This document shows, piece after piece, positions 14,909-22,807 of a stretch of 25,799 nt of DNA. This stretch comes from Novosphingobium sp. Its GTDB lineage: Bacteria > Pseudomonadota > Alphaproteobacteria > Sphingomonadales > Sphingomonadaceae. Numbering within the stretch: position 1 is the first letter of the stretch; each line of letters opens with the position of its first letter. The notes beneath the pieces were generated by a model. The model worked only from the letters and a program-made list of their open reading frames with translations, made no database searches and had not been told where the DNA came from. The position numbers and the translations under genes are program-made. The stretch is from assembly GCA_028697875.1 (NCBI GenBank), contig JAQVEQ010000010.1:1-25799 (forward strand), in the 5' to 3' direction.

Positions 14909-16675
14909 TCAGGCTTCGGCTGTGCTCGTCTTCAGCTTCGGCTTGTGGTCCAGCATGCCTTCTTCCATGATTTTCGCGCGGTATTCGTCGCGCTTTTCGT
15001 GGATCGAGGCGATCACCGGCCCCATGGCGACGCCGAGTTCGACCAGCGTGGCTTCCGACAGTTGCAGCGAGCTTTCCAGCGCTTCGGGGACCGCGAGGCT
15101 GGCGCCGCTGCGATAGAGCAGGGCGGCGTGTTCGCTGTCGCGCGCGCGGGCGATGATCGGCAGGTGCGGGTAGTGGGTACGCAATTTCCTGGTCAGGTTC
15201 TGCGCCAGGACCGGCTCGTCCATCGTCAGGATGACGGCGGGGGCACGGTCGACCGCCAGCTTGTCCAGCGCATCGCTGCGCATGGCGTTGCCGAACCGGG
15301 CATTGTAGCCGTCGCGCAAGGCGGACGAGATCAGGTCGGCATCGGAATCGATCCCGACATAGGGCTTGCCGTGGACGGTCAGCATGTCCGCGATCAGCCG
15401 CCCGACACGGCCGAAGCCGACAATGATGACGCGCGGTTCGTCGCCGCCGCGGTCCGTCTCGCCATGTTCGGGCAGCGGTTCGACCCGACGGGCGACGACG
15501 CGCCCGAGCAGGGCCAGCAGCGGCGTGATCGTGAGGCCGATGGCGGTCACGATCTGCCAGAACAGCGCCGTGCCGGGCTGGATCAGCAGCGCCTGCGTCG
15601 CGGCGGCGAGCACGATCAGCGTGGTTTCCGAAGGGCTGGCCATGAGAATGCCGGTTTCCGTCGCCGTGCTGCGCCGCGCGCCCATCAGTTTCAGCAGCAG
15701 GCCGGTGACAAGCGCCTTGAGCGTGAGGACGCCGACCAGGGCCAGCAGGATCGACCACAGGTTCTCCCAGATCGTCGCAAGGTCGAGCCCCATGCCGACC
15801 GTGATGAGAAAGATCCCCAGCGCCAGCCCCTTGAACGGTTCGGTGATCGATTCGACTTCGGCGTAATATTCCGTTTCCGCGATCAGCAGCCCGGCCACCA
15901 GCGCGCCGACGATAGGGGAAAGCCCGGCTGCCGCCGTCGCCAGGCTCGCCCCGATCACGACCAGAAGACTGGCGGAAAGGAACAGTTCCGGGCTTTTCGT
16001 GCGGGCGGCCTGCGCGAACAGGCGAGGCAGGGCGAAGCGTCCGACCACCAGCATGCCGATGACCACTGCCGCGCCGAGCCAGATCGTCTGCATCATGTCG
16101 CCCACGCCGTTGCTCTGCGCATAGGGGGCCATCGCGCCGAGCAGGAAGATGATCGGGACGATCGCGATGTCCTCGAACAGCAGCATCGACAGCGCCGCAC
16201 GCCCCACGGGTGTCCTCGTGCCCGATATGGGCAGGACCAGCGCGGTGGAGGACAGGGCCAGCGCCAGGCCGAGGCCGAGCGCGCCGGTCCAGTACTGGCC
16301 CATCATGGTCAGCACTGCCGCCAGCAGCCCGGCGATGACCGTCAGTTCGAGCGCGCCGAGCCCGAAGACCAGCTTGCGCATTGCCCACAGGCGATTGAAG
16401 GACAGTTCCAGCCCGATCGTGAACAGCAGCAGGATGATGCCGAATTCCGCGAAAGGCTCCAGCCCTTCGGGATCGGTGATCGTGAAATGGGCGAGCCATG
16501 GATGCTCGTAGACCATACGCCCGAGGCCGTAGGGGCCGACGGCAAGGCCGACCATCAGGAAGCCGATGATCGGAGTGATCCGGAAACGGGCGAAGATCGG
16601 GATGACGAGCCCTGCCGCGCCGAGGATGACCAATGCGTCGGACAGCATCGGGGTGGAGGACAAGTCTGCGGCCAT
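14909..16675 (-). CDS. CPA2 family monovalent cation/proton antiporter with RCK domain (Kef/YbaL-like)
   Basis: Inner-membrane transporter of 588 residues. About twelve hydrophobic segments occupy residues 12-395, including MVGLAVGPYGLG, the FAEFGIILLLFTIGLELS block and the LLFEDIAIVPIIF segment, whose E168-D169 correspond to the ion-exchange site region of CPA2 carriers. After a short linker, a TrkA-N (RCK) domain begins near 415 with the nucleotide-binding VGFGRVGR (419-426) and the acidic strand end GIDSDADLI. The tail is charged. The overall order fits YbaL/KefB-type potassium or sodium efflux with NAD(H) control, but the exact ion is unknown. Its start is 64 bases after the GNAT/nitrilase gene on the same strand. 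Confidence 0.9.
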   Translation of the reverse strand: MAADLSSTPMLSDALVILGAAGLVIPIFARFRITPIIGFLMVGLAVGPYGLGRMVYEHPWLAHFTITDPEGLEPFAEFGIILLLFTIGLELSFNRLWAMRKLVFGLGALELTVIAGLLAAVLTMMGQYWTGALGLGLALALSSTALVLPISGTRTPVGRAALSMLLFEDIAIVPIIFLLGAMAPYAQSNGVGDMMQTIWLGAAVVIGMLVVGRFALPRLFAQAARTKSPELFLSASLLVVIGASLATAAAGLSPIVGALVAGLLIAETEYYAEVESITEPFKGLALGIFLITVGMGLDLATIWENLWSILLALVGVLTLKALVTGLLLKLMGARRSTATETGILMASPSETTLIVLAAATQALLIQPGTALFWQIVTAIGLTITPLLALLGRVVARRVEPLPEHGETDRGGDEPRVIIVGFGRVGRLIADMLTVHGKPYVGIDSDADLISSALRDGYNARFGNAMRSDALDKLAVDRAPAVILTMDEPVLAQNLTRKLRTHYPHLPIIARARDSEHAALLYRSGASLAVPEALESSLQLSEATLVELGVAMGPVIASIHEKRDEYRAKIMEEGMLDHKPKLKTSTAEA

Positions 16676-16739
16676 ATATGGGAAGTAACTGTCCCGGCGG
16701 ATTATGTCACGCCCATGTCAGAGGGTATTTCGTTCGATT

Positions 16740-18356
<1,617 letters not shown>

Positions 18357-18379
18357 GTGATGGCCTCGCTTCGTGATAC

Positions 18380-18409
18380 AAGAAACCCCTCCCGCATGCG
18401 GAAGGGGTT
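18380..18409 (-). terminator. terminator of icd on the minus strand
   Basis: On the minus strand a hairpin with stem AACCCCT/AGGGGTT (arms 18403-18409 and 18384-18390), one mismatch, and inner palindrome CCGCATGCGG (18392-18401) is followed by TTTCTTG. It lies between the icd stop and the GNAT/nitrilase start and would end icd transcripts. Confidence 0.72.
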
Positions 18410-18493
18410 AGCGAGAAGCGGGCCTGGCGGGCAAGCCCTGTAAATCGCGGGGTGGGGTGCGCCTGCACCGCCACCCCCGGTTCGAGACGGTAA

Positions 18494-19717
18494 TCAGGCC
18501 CAGCTGGCCATTTCCGTTTCGAGGTTCTGGACGATCGCTTCGAAGAACTGTTCGGTCGTCATCCAGGCCTGTTCCGGACCGATCAGCAGGGCGAGGTCCT
18601 TGGTCATCTGGCCCTTTTCGACCGTTTCGATGCAGACCCGCTCCAGCGTTTCGGCGAAGCGCACCACGTCCGGCGTGTTGTCGAACTTGCCGCGGTACAT
18701 GAGGCCGCGGGTCCACGCGAAGATCGAGGCGATCGGGTTGGTGCTGGTCGCCTTGCCCTGCTGGTGCTGGCGATAGTGGCGGGTGACGGTGCCGTGGGCG
18801 GCTTCCGCTTCCACGGTCTTGCCGTCCGGCGTCATCAGGACCGAAGTCATCAGGCCGAGCGAGCCGAAGCCCTGCGCGATCGTGTCGGACTGCACGTCGC
18901 CGTCGTAGTTCTTGCAGGCCCAGACGAACTTGCCGCTCCACTTCAGGGCGGACGCGACCATGTCGTCGATCAGGCGGTGTTCGTAGACGATGCCCTTGGC
19001 GTCGAACTTTTCCTTGAAGCCTTCGGTCTCGAACACTTCCTGGAACAGGTCCTTGAAGCGCCCGTCGTAGGCCTTCATGATCGTGTTCTTGGTCGAGAGA
19101 TAGACCGGCCAGCCGAGGTTGAGCCCGTAGTTGAGGCTCGCACGGGCGAAGTCGCGAATCGAATCGTCGAGGTTGTACATCGCCATGGCGACGCCGCTGG
19201 ACGGGAACTTGAAGACTTCGAGGTCGATATTCTCGCCATTGTCGCCTTCGAACACCAGGCGCAGCTTGCCCGGGCCGGGGATCAGCGTGTCGGTGGCGCG
19301 GTACTGGTCGCCGAAGGCGTGACGGCCGACGACGATCGGGTCGGTCCAGCCGGGGACGAGCCGGGGCACGTTCTGGATCACGATCGGTTCGCGGAACACG
19401 ACGCCGCCCAGGATGTTGCGGATCGTGCCGTTGGGCGACTTCCACATCTTCTTGAGGCTGAATTCCTCGACGCGCGCTTCGTCGGGCGTAATGGTGGCGC
19501 ACTTCACGCCCACGCCGTACTGCTTGATCGCGTTGGCGGCATCGACCGTGATCTGGTCGTCCGTCTCGTCGCGCTTCTCGATCGAAAGATCGTAATACTT
19601 CAGGTCGATATCGAGATAGGGCAGGATCAGCCGTTCGCGGATCCACTGCCAGATGATGCGGGTCATTTCGTCGCCGTCGAGTTCGACGACGGGGTTTGCC
19701 ACCTTGATCTTTGCCAT
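18494..19717 (-). CDS. icd: NADP-dependent isocitrate dehydrogenase, eukaryote-like homodimeric type
   Basis: Oxidatively decarboxylates isocitrate to 2-oxoglutarate in the TCA cycle, producing NADPH. The 407-residue protein begins MAKIKVANPVVELDGDEMTRIIW and contains KSPNGTIRNILGG (substrate loop), the catalytic stretch around YDGRFKDLFQEVF and VYEHRLIDDMVA, the metal-binding KNYDGDVQSD region and the NADP-binding EAAHGTVTRHYR. This pattern is that of type II (mitochondrial-like) IDH rather than the E. coli type. The start has an AGGA-type site just before the ATG. Its promoter region is the stretch up to the tRNA fragment at 19883. Confidence 0.97.
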   Translation of the reverse strand: MAKIKVANPVVELDGDEMTRIIWQWIRERLILPYLDIDLKYYDLSIEKRDETDDQITVDAANAIKQYGVGVKCATITPDEARVEEFSLKKMWKSPNGTIRNILGGVVFREPIVIQNVPRLVPGWTDPIVVGRHAFGDQYRATDTLIPGPGKLRLVFEGDNGENIDLEVFKFPSSGVAMAMYNLDDSIRDFARASLNYGLNLGWPVYLSTKNTIMKAYDGRFKDLFQEVFETEGFKEKFDAKGIVYEHRLIDDMVASALKWSGKFVWACKNYDGDVQSDTIAQGFGSLGLMTSVLMTPDGKTVEAEAAHGTVTRHYRQHQQGKATSTNPIASIFAWTRGLMYRGKFDNTPDVVRFAETLERVCIETVEKGQMTKDLALLIGPEQAWMTTEQFFEAIVQNLETEMASWA

Positions 19718-19837
19718 TTTCGTCCTGTCGCTCCTGGGGAAGTTTGCGGCCTCTTAGCAGCTAGCGACGCGCGCGCAAGGCGCGGTTCCGCGCTTTCGTG
19801 GCGGATGGACGGCGGAACCGGAAACCGCGGCGGATAC
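19718..19837 (-). promoter_or_regulatory. upstream region of icd
   Basis: These 120 bases between icd and the tRNA terminator should contain the icd promoter on the minus strand. I see an AGGA ribosome binding site about six bases before the ATG and a run of GC-rich alternating repeats (19769-19785), but no convincing promoter boxes. Confidence 0.4.
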
Positions 19838-19861
19838 GAAAAACCCGCCACGAGGGCGGGT
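19838..19861 (-). terminator. intrinsic terminator left behind from a tRNA-Val gene
   Basis: On the minus strand ACCCGCC and GGCGGGT (19855-19861 and 19843-19849) form a perfect 7-bp stem with a 5-base loop, followed by TTTTTCG. It stands 22 bases beyond the 3' CCA of the tRNA-Val fragment and reads in the same direction, so it is best explained as the terminator of the original tRNA gene. Confidence 0.8.
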
Positions 19862-19882
19862 CTGACGTTCAAGTGCTTCGAA

Positions 19883-19932
19883 TGGTGGGCGTAGCAAGGA
19901 TTGAACTTGCGACCCCTACGATGTCAACGCAG
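19883..19932 (-). tRNA. 3' half of tRNA-Val(GAC), attachment-site remnant
   Basis: Reading the minus strand from 19932: anticodon stem CTGCG, loop TTGACAT (anticodon GAC), stem CGTAG, variable GGGTC, T-arm GCAAG-TTCAATC-CTTGC, acceptor 3' strand TACGCCC, discriminator A and encoded CCA (19883-19885). This matches the 3' half of bacterial tRNA-Val(GAC). One anticodon-stem pair is a G-U wobble (CTGCG where CTACG would pair perfectly), which suggests identity ends at or near the anticodon loop. Further 5' the sequence has no D-arm and no acceptor partner GGGCGTA. It is thus a non-functional fragment of the kind left at one end of an element integrated in a tRNA 3' end. Confidence 0.85.
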
Positions 19933-19950
19933 GGAATGAGCCGGAAATGC

Positions 19951-19970
19951 GCGGTTTTCTGCGGTTTTCC
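19951..19970 (+). repeat. tandem GCGGTTTTC repeats near the att site
   Basis: GCGGTTTTC occurs at 19951-19959 and again at 19961-19969, a 10-base period (about one helical turn), some 20 bases inside the tRNA fragment. Short direct repeats beside an att core may be recombinase or accessory-factor sites. Confidence 0.5.
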
Positions 19971-20021
19971 CATTCGGCATGAGCGGAACGAGTCTGGAAC
20001 AAACCACGATTTTGTGCGAGA

Positions 20022-20041
20022 TTCACGCAAGTTTCACGCAA
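20022..20041 (+). repeat. tandem TTCACGCAA repeats before the first prophage gene
   Basis: TTCACGCAA is repeated at 20022-20030 and 20033-20041, an 11-base period on the same face of the helix. It ends 22 bases before the first prophage ATG. It could be an integrase arm site or an operator for the early module. Confidence 0.5.
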
Positions 20042-20063
20042 AAATTTGGCTCGGGATGGCGGC

Positions 20064-20630
20064 ATGAGCAAGATTGCTCGCATTGGCGCGTCCGCTGTTC
20101 CTTGGACTGTGAGTTGGTCCAGCGAGGAGGAATTCTACTTGGGACTTTGTCCTGAGTTCAAACGTCTTGCCATTCGCCAAGCATCCTCCCCGGGGGTCGG
20201 CAAACCTCTGTTCGGCAAGCCGCACATGGATCGCCAGCGGATGGCAATGGCGCGTGGCCTTTGCGATCTCTGCGGCCGCCCTCTGAAATTGTCGACCAAA
20301 GTCAGCCTCAGCCATGCGCGTCCGATGCCGCATGGTGCGGAGGGCTGGGCCATCCTGCAGGTCGAACCACTGCTACATCGCGCGTGCGCTCTCGAATCCA
20401 TGCGGTTCTGCCCATCTCTAAAACGCCAGATCTTGGAAGGTGACTTGAGGATCCGTCAGGTCACGCGATGGCGGGCACAGTGCGCGGTTATGACGGCGGA
20501 GTATGTGCAGACTGTCTGCAGTGGAGCCAGAAAGGCGCTAGGCCACGGGAAGGTCGAACTGCTGCAATGGATCGATCGCGACATGGAATGGCTGAAAAAG
20601 GGGAATTATATAGATGACTCCCGAAATTGA
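20064..20630 (+). CDS. phage hypothetical protein with a CxxC...HxxC zinc-type site
   Basis: A 188-residue protein of a type I recall from sphingomonad prophages, function unknown. Visible parts: an N-terminal VPWTVSWSSEEEFYLG, then GVGKPLFGKPHMDRQR, a probable zinc site C67-x2-C70 (LCDLCGRPL) with H105-x2-C108, SLSHARPMPH, and FCPSLKRQI. The last residues (GNYIDDSRN) are encoded by the left 24-bp inverted repeat, so the natural C-terminus was probably changed by insertion of the methyltransferase cassette; without it the protein would end KNWGKS. ATG 20064 is preferred to the earlier frame start at 20046. It overlaps the methyltransferase start by 17 bases. Confidence 0.75.
   Translation: MSKIARIGASAVPWTVSWSSEEEFYLGLCPEFKRLAIRQASSPGVGKPLFGKPHMDRQRMAMARGLCDLCGRPLKLSTKVSLSHARPMPHGAEGWAILQVEPLLHRACALESMRFCPSLKRQILEGDLRIRQVTRWRAQCAVMTAEYVQTVCSGARKALGHGKVELLQWIDRDMEWLKKGNYIDDSRN
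20593..20599 (+). repeat. left copy of direct repeat TGAAAAA flanking the cassette
   Basis: TGAAAAA lies one base before the left inverted repeat; the same seven bases directly follow the right inverted repeat at 21388-21394. This is the arrangement of a target-site duplication. Confidence 0.6.
20601..20624 (+). repeat. left 24-bp inverted repeat
   Basis: Begins GGGAATTATATAG and ends ATGACTCCCGA. It is the exact reverse complement of 21364-21387. It encodes the last residues of the upstream protein in one frame and, from its thirteenth base (20614 on), the ATG start and first codons of the methyltransferase in another. Confidence 0.95.
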
Positions 20631-21360
20631 GATTGTCACAGGCGACTGCCGCGAGATCGACGCGTCGGGGCCGTTCGGAATGATCCTTGCCGATCCGCCC
20701 TACGGCGACACGTCGCTCGATTGGGATAGGCGCGTCAAAGGCTGGCAAGCCGTCGCAGCCGAGACGCTGCAGCCGACTGCCTCGCTCTGGGTTTTCGGCT
20801 CGCTCCGCTACTTCATGGCGGAGGCGCGGGCCTTTGAGGAGGCTGGCCTTCGCTACGCCCAAGAGATCGTTTGGGAGAAGCACAACGGCTCCGGGTTCCA
20901 TGCGGATCGCTTCAAGCGGGTGCACGAGCTTGCGGTCCAATTCTACCGCACCGACGCCGCATGGGCCGGTGTATGGAACGAGGTTCAAACGACGCCTGAC
21001 GCGGTGCAGCGGAGCGTGAAGCGGAAGAAGGGACGGCCCGCACACATGGGGCATATCGACGCTGCCGCGTATTCCAGCGAGGACGGTGGCCCGCGCATCA
21101 TGCGCTCGGTTATCTACGCCCGCTCCTGTCATGGCCGGGCGATCCATCCGACCGAAAAGCCGGTTGACTTACTGGAAATCCTTATCCGCACGTCCTGCCC
21201 GCCGGGCGGTATCGTCTGCGACATGTTCGCGGGGTCAGGTGCAGCAGGCGAGGCAGCCCGCAATGCCGGTCGCGGATATGTCGGTTTCGAAATAGACCAC
21301 ACTATGGCCAACAAGGCGAGGGAGCGGCTTTCTGCGAAGCTGCCCTTGGTGTCAGCATGA
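20614..21360 (+). CDS. solitary DNA methyltransferase (N6-adenine/N4-cytosine type)
   Basis: Methylates an exocyclic amino group in DNA; target unknown. The 248-residue protein has catalytic motif IV DPPY at 27-30 (ILADPPYGDTSLDWD), an HPTEKP block (178-183) and the SAM-binding motif FAGSG (205-209) in CDMFAGSGAAGEAARNAGRGYVGFEID. Motif IV before motif I, with HPTEKP between, fits the beta-class arrangement. No room remains for a large recognition domain and no restriction gene lies nearby, so it is an orphan phage-type enzyme, perhaps for protection from host restriction. GGGG (20600-20603) ten bases before the ATG is the ribosome binding candidate. The start codon lies in the left inverted repeat, and the stop is three bases before the right one. 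Confidence 0.92.
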   Translation: MTPEIEIVTGDCREIDASGPFGMILADPPYGDTSLDWDRRVKGWQAVAAETLQPTASLWVFGSLRYFMAEARAFEEAGLRYAQEIVWEKHNGSGFHADRFKRVHELAVQFYRTDAAWAGVWNEVQTTPDAVQRSVKRKKGRPAHMGHIDAAAYSSEDGGPRIMRSVIYARSCHGRAIHPTEKPVDLLEILIRTSCPPGGIVCDMFAGSGAAGEAARNAGRGYVGFEIDHTMANKARERLSAKLPLVSA

Positions 21361-21363
21361 AAA

Positions 21364-21387
21364 TCGGGAGTCATCTATATAATTCCC
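21364..21387 (-). repeat. right 24-bp inverted repeat
   Basis: Begins TCGGGAGTCATC and ends TATATAATTCCC on the plus strand. It is the perfect reverse complement of 20601-20624. On the minus strand it offers an ATG at 21374 in the same sequence context as the methyltransferase start. Confidence 0.95.
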
Positions 21388-21394
21388 TGAAAAA
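21388..21394 (+). repeat. right copy of direct repeat TGAAAAA
   Basis: TGAAAAA directly abuts the right inverted repeat and matches 20593-20599. Confidence 0.6.
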
Positions 21395-21406
21395 TTGGGG
21401 CAAATC

Positions 21407-21661
21407 ATGATGCGCCACAACGAACTACGCGACCAGTCGGCCCACATCATTGCCGGCGCCGTTGCTGTTACGCCATGCGCCTTGTTTGGCCCAGGCATCG
21501 CGACACTGGCGTGGGCGACCTTCTGCATGGGCATGGCCCGCGAAGTGACAGAGGAAGGCTCACCGGTGACTGTCAGGAAGGTATGGGCCGCGATGCATTC
21601 TTGGCGTGATCTGCTCGGCTGGACAGTTGGCGGGGCATTGGCTGGAGGGCTCATGCAATGA
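21407..21661 (+). CDS. small phage membrane-type protein, unknown function
   Basis: An 84-residue protein with a charged start (MMRHNELRDQSA) and two hydrophobic stretches, roughly residues 13-34 (IIAGAVAVTPCALFGPGIATL) and 69-83 (LLGWTVGGALAGGLM), separated by a charged loop. It could be a small inner-membrane protein; holin-like size is noted, but its place in the early module argues against lysis and I assign no role. GGGG seven bases before ATG 21407 supports the start. Its stop overlaps the next ATG (ATGA). Confidence 0.6.
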   Translation: MMRHNELRDQSAHIIAGAVAVTPCALFGPGIATLAWATFCMGMAREVTEEGSPVTVRKVWAAMHSWRDLLGWTVGGALAGGLMQ

Positions 21662-21819
21662 AGCGCAAGAGGGGATCGTGGAAACGCCCATCTGAAATTC
21701 AGAACTATCCCAATGCAGCGCGGCAAAGGATTCAGGTTCGTCTGCCAGATGGTCGATGCGCAATACGGCGAACCGGTCAGGTCGATTGGGGGGAAGTGAC
21801 CGAGTGGCGGTGGGCATAG
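21658..21819 (+). CDS. small basic phage protein
   Basis: A 53-residue protein starting MKRKRGSWKRPSEIQNYPNA and ending EVTEWRWA. It is rich in K, R and W at its ends. Its ATG overlaps the preceding stop in the ATGA pattern, and the next gene starts 12 bases after its stop, so it fits the compact operon well. A basic N-terminus could suit nucleic-acid contact; nothing more can be said. Confidence 0.55.
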   Translation: MKRKRGSWKRPSEIQNYPNAARQRIQVRLPDGRCAIRRTGQVDWGEVTEWRWA

Positions 21820-21830
21820 AGAAGGAACTT

Positions 21831-22190
21831 ATGATGTCGAGTAAATCCATAGCCGAGATCCTCGAGCCGAATGAGGAAGATGAAAACGGCCCCTATTGGG
21901 ATCCATGGTCCGCGTTGGGAATCTACTGCGCAACATACAACAGCAGGATCGACGCCGATGCGTTGGCTGTGCTCGTAGGCATTCATAAAGGTCTGTTCAA
22001 CGAAGAGATCGCGGCCGCTCACGTACTTCCAGAACAATACGTGGAGCTTCTTCAGAGCATATTTAGCTCGGCTGGTTGGTGTGATTATGGAACCAGTCCG
22101 CGCGGATGCTTTCCGAGCGATCCAGTTTCATTCCCCAAAATCATCGACACATGGCGGGAATATTACCGAAGAACTTGGGGGGAGAATTAA
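21831..22190 (+). CDS. phage hypothetical protein
   Basis: A 119-residue acidic protein of unknown function. It starts MMSSKSIAEILEPNEEDENG and has a helix-turn-helix-like middle (DADALAVLVGIHKGLFNEEIAAAHVLPEQYVELLQSIF), where GLFNEEIAAAHVLPEQYVELL has the spacing of a small DNA-binding fold, although the match is weak. The end is rich in aromatic and basic residues. AGAAGGA lies about six bases before ATG 21831 and supports this start over the earlier open frame. Confidence 0.65.
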   Translation: MMSSKSIAEILEPNEEDENGPYWDPWSALGIYCATYNSRIDADALAVLVGIHKGLFNEEIAAAHVLPEQYVELLQSIFSSAGWCDYGTSPRGCFPSDPVSFPKIIDTWREYYRRTWGEN

Positions 22191-22193
22191 GCG

Positions 22194-22457
22194 GTGGAAT
22201 TCCGAGTAGGAGACATCGTTACCCGGGATGGCACTGACCTCCAAAAGATTCTCGAGATTAACGATGCAGGTGATCTCATCCTTGTCGTTTGCGTCAGGGC
22301 GCCCTCTGCCTGGCTGAACGACGATGGGACGCGCGATGAGCCATGGTGTCAGGTTGGCGAAGAAGAATGGAATTTGTCCCGCCGATACAGCTTTCCAGAT
22401 GAGCTGACGATCGAAGGACAGGCGTCGCGTCCATCGATCACCTTGCGGGACTCATAA
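22194..22457 (+). CDS. phage hypothetical protein
   Basis: An 87-residue protein starting at GTG 22194, three bases after the preceding stop, with a GGGGGGAG site upstream. It has a beta-rich N-terminal part (FRVGDIVTRDGTDLQKILEIND, then LILVVCVRAP) that looks like a small SH3-like barrel, followed by WCQVGEEEWNLSRRYSF. No family is recognised. It is the last gene of the first tightly packed run; a gap of more than 200 bases follows. Confidence 0.6.
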   Translation: MEFRVGDIVTRDGTDLQKILEINDAGDLILVVCVRAPSAWLNDDGTRDEPWCQVGEEEWNLSRRYSFPDELTIEGQASRPSITLRDS

Positions 22458-22679
22458 GATCAATTCAGCCGATAAACTGCAACTTCGAACTGTCGAAAAT
22501 GATGGTGCAGGTATTACAAAGTAAAAAAGCGGTCCTTCAGCGCTTACACCTCAAATATCCCATGGGTAGGACCCGCGTTTTTCTGCCGCATATTATCCGA
22601 TTTCCCTTGCAATACGGTCGTCGATCCGCATCATATTCCTATACGCGAGGCGGCAACCTGACGACACAGGAGATGATAA
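22458..22679. promoter_or_regulatory. gap between two prophage gene runs
   Basis: This AT-richer stretch has no convincing gene. It holds a CCCATGGG palindrome (22559-22566) and a weak promoter candidate, TTGCAA at 22607 and CATATT at 22632 with a wide 19-base spacer, which could serve the HNH gene run. On the minus strand a short stem AGCG/CGCT at 22528-22544 is followed by six T, but no minus-strand gene needs it. Confidence 0.35.
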
Positions 22680-22778
22680 ATGCTTATATTTGCGGCGCAC
22701 ACTGACGCGCCCAACGCGAAACGCCCCCTACCTGTGAAGCCGGGACGCGTCCGGCGGCACCGCCTAAGCCGCCACTGA
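22680..22778 (+). CDS. possible 32-residue leader peptide gene
   Basis: A short frame encodes MLIFAAHTDAPNAKRP and then a very basic end (GRVRRHRLSRH). The ATG has an excellent AGGAG seven bases upstream, better than most genes here, and the frame ends 29 bases before the HNH gene. Its last third overlaps a palindrome GGACGCGTCC (22743-22752) and a hairpin GGCGGC/GCCGCC (22753-22773), so it might be a leader peptide acting on the downstream gene. This rests on the ribosome binding site alone. Confidence 0.4.
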   Translation: MLIFAAHTDAPNAKRPLPVKPGRVRRHRLSRH

Positions 22779-22807
22779 TGAGCCTGGCATAACTGAAGGA
22801 TGGCGAA

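Larger units (their letters stand above)
20600..21387 (+). mobile_element. 788-bp methyltransferase cassette with 24-bp terminal inverted repeats
   Basis: The interval begins and ends with perfect 24-bp inverted repeats, is flanked by 7-bp direct repeats, and contains only the DNA methyltransferase gene. The left end has one extra G outside the repeat. Removing it together with one TGAAAAA restores an ATGA overlap between the genes on either side. No transposase or recombinase is encoded inside, so it would need one supplied in trans. The mobile nature is inferred. Confidence 0.6.

Noticed and set aside
19798..20067. Plus-strand frame containing GVARIELATPTMSTQ across the tRNA fragment
   Set aside because: This peptide is the antisense translation of a tRNA 3' half, a common false gene call at tRNA ends.
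21129..21374. Minus-strand 81-codon frame starting in the right inverted repeat, as a gene in its own right
   Set aside because: It is antisense to the methyltransferase and shows no family features; kept only as a point in the inversion hypothesis.
22527..22545. Minus-strand hairpin with six T, looking like a terminator
   Set aside because: The stem is only about five pairs and no minus-strand gene ends there.
22499..22705. A 68-codon plus-strand frame in the gap before the HNH gene
   Set aside because: No ribosome binding site, odd composition, and it overlaps the better-supported small frame at 22680.
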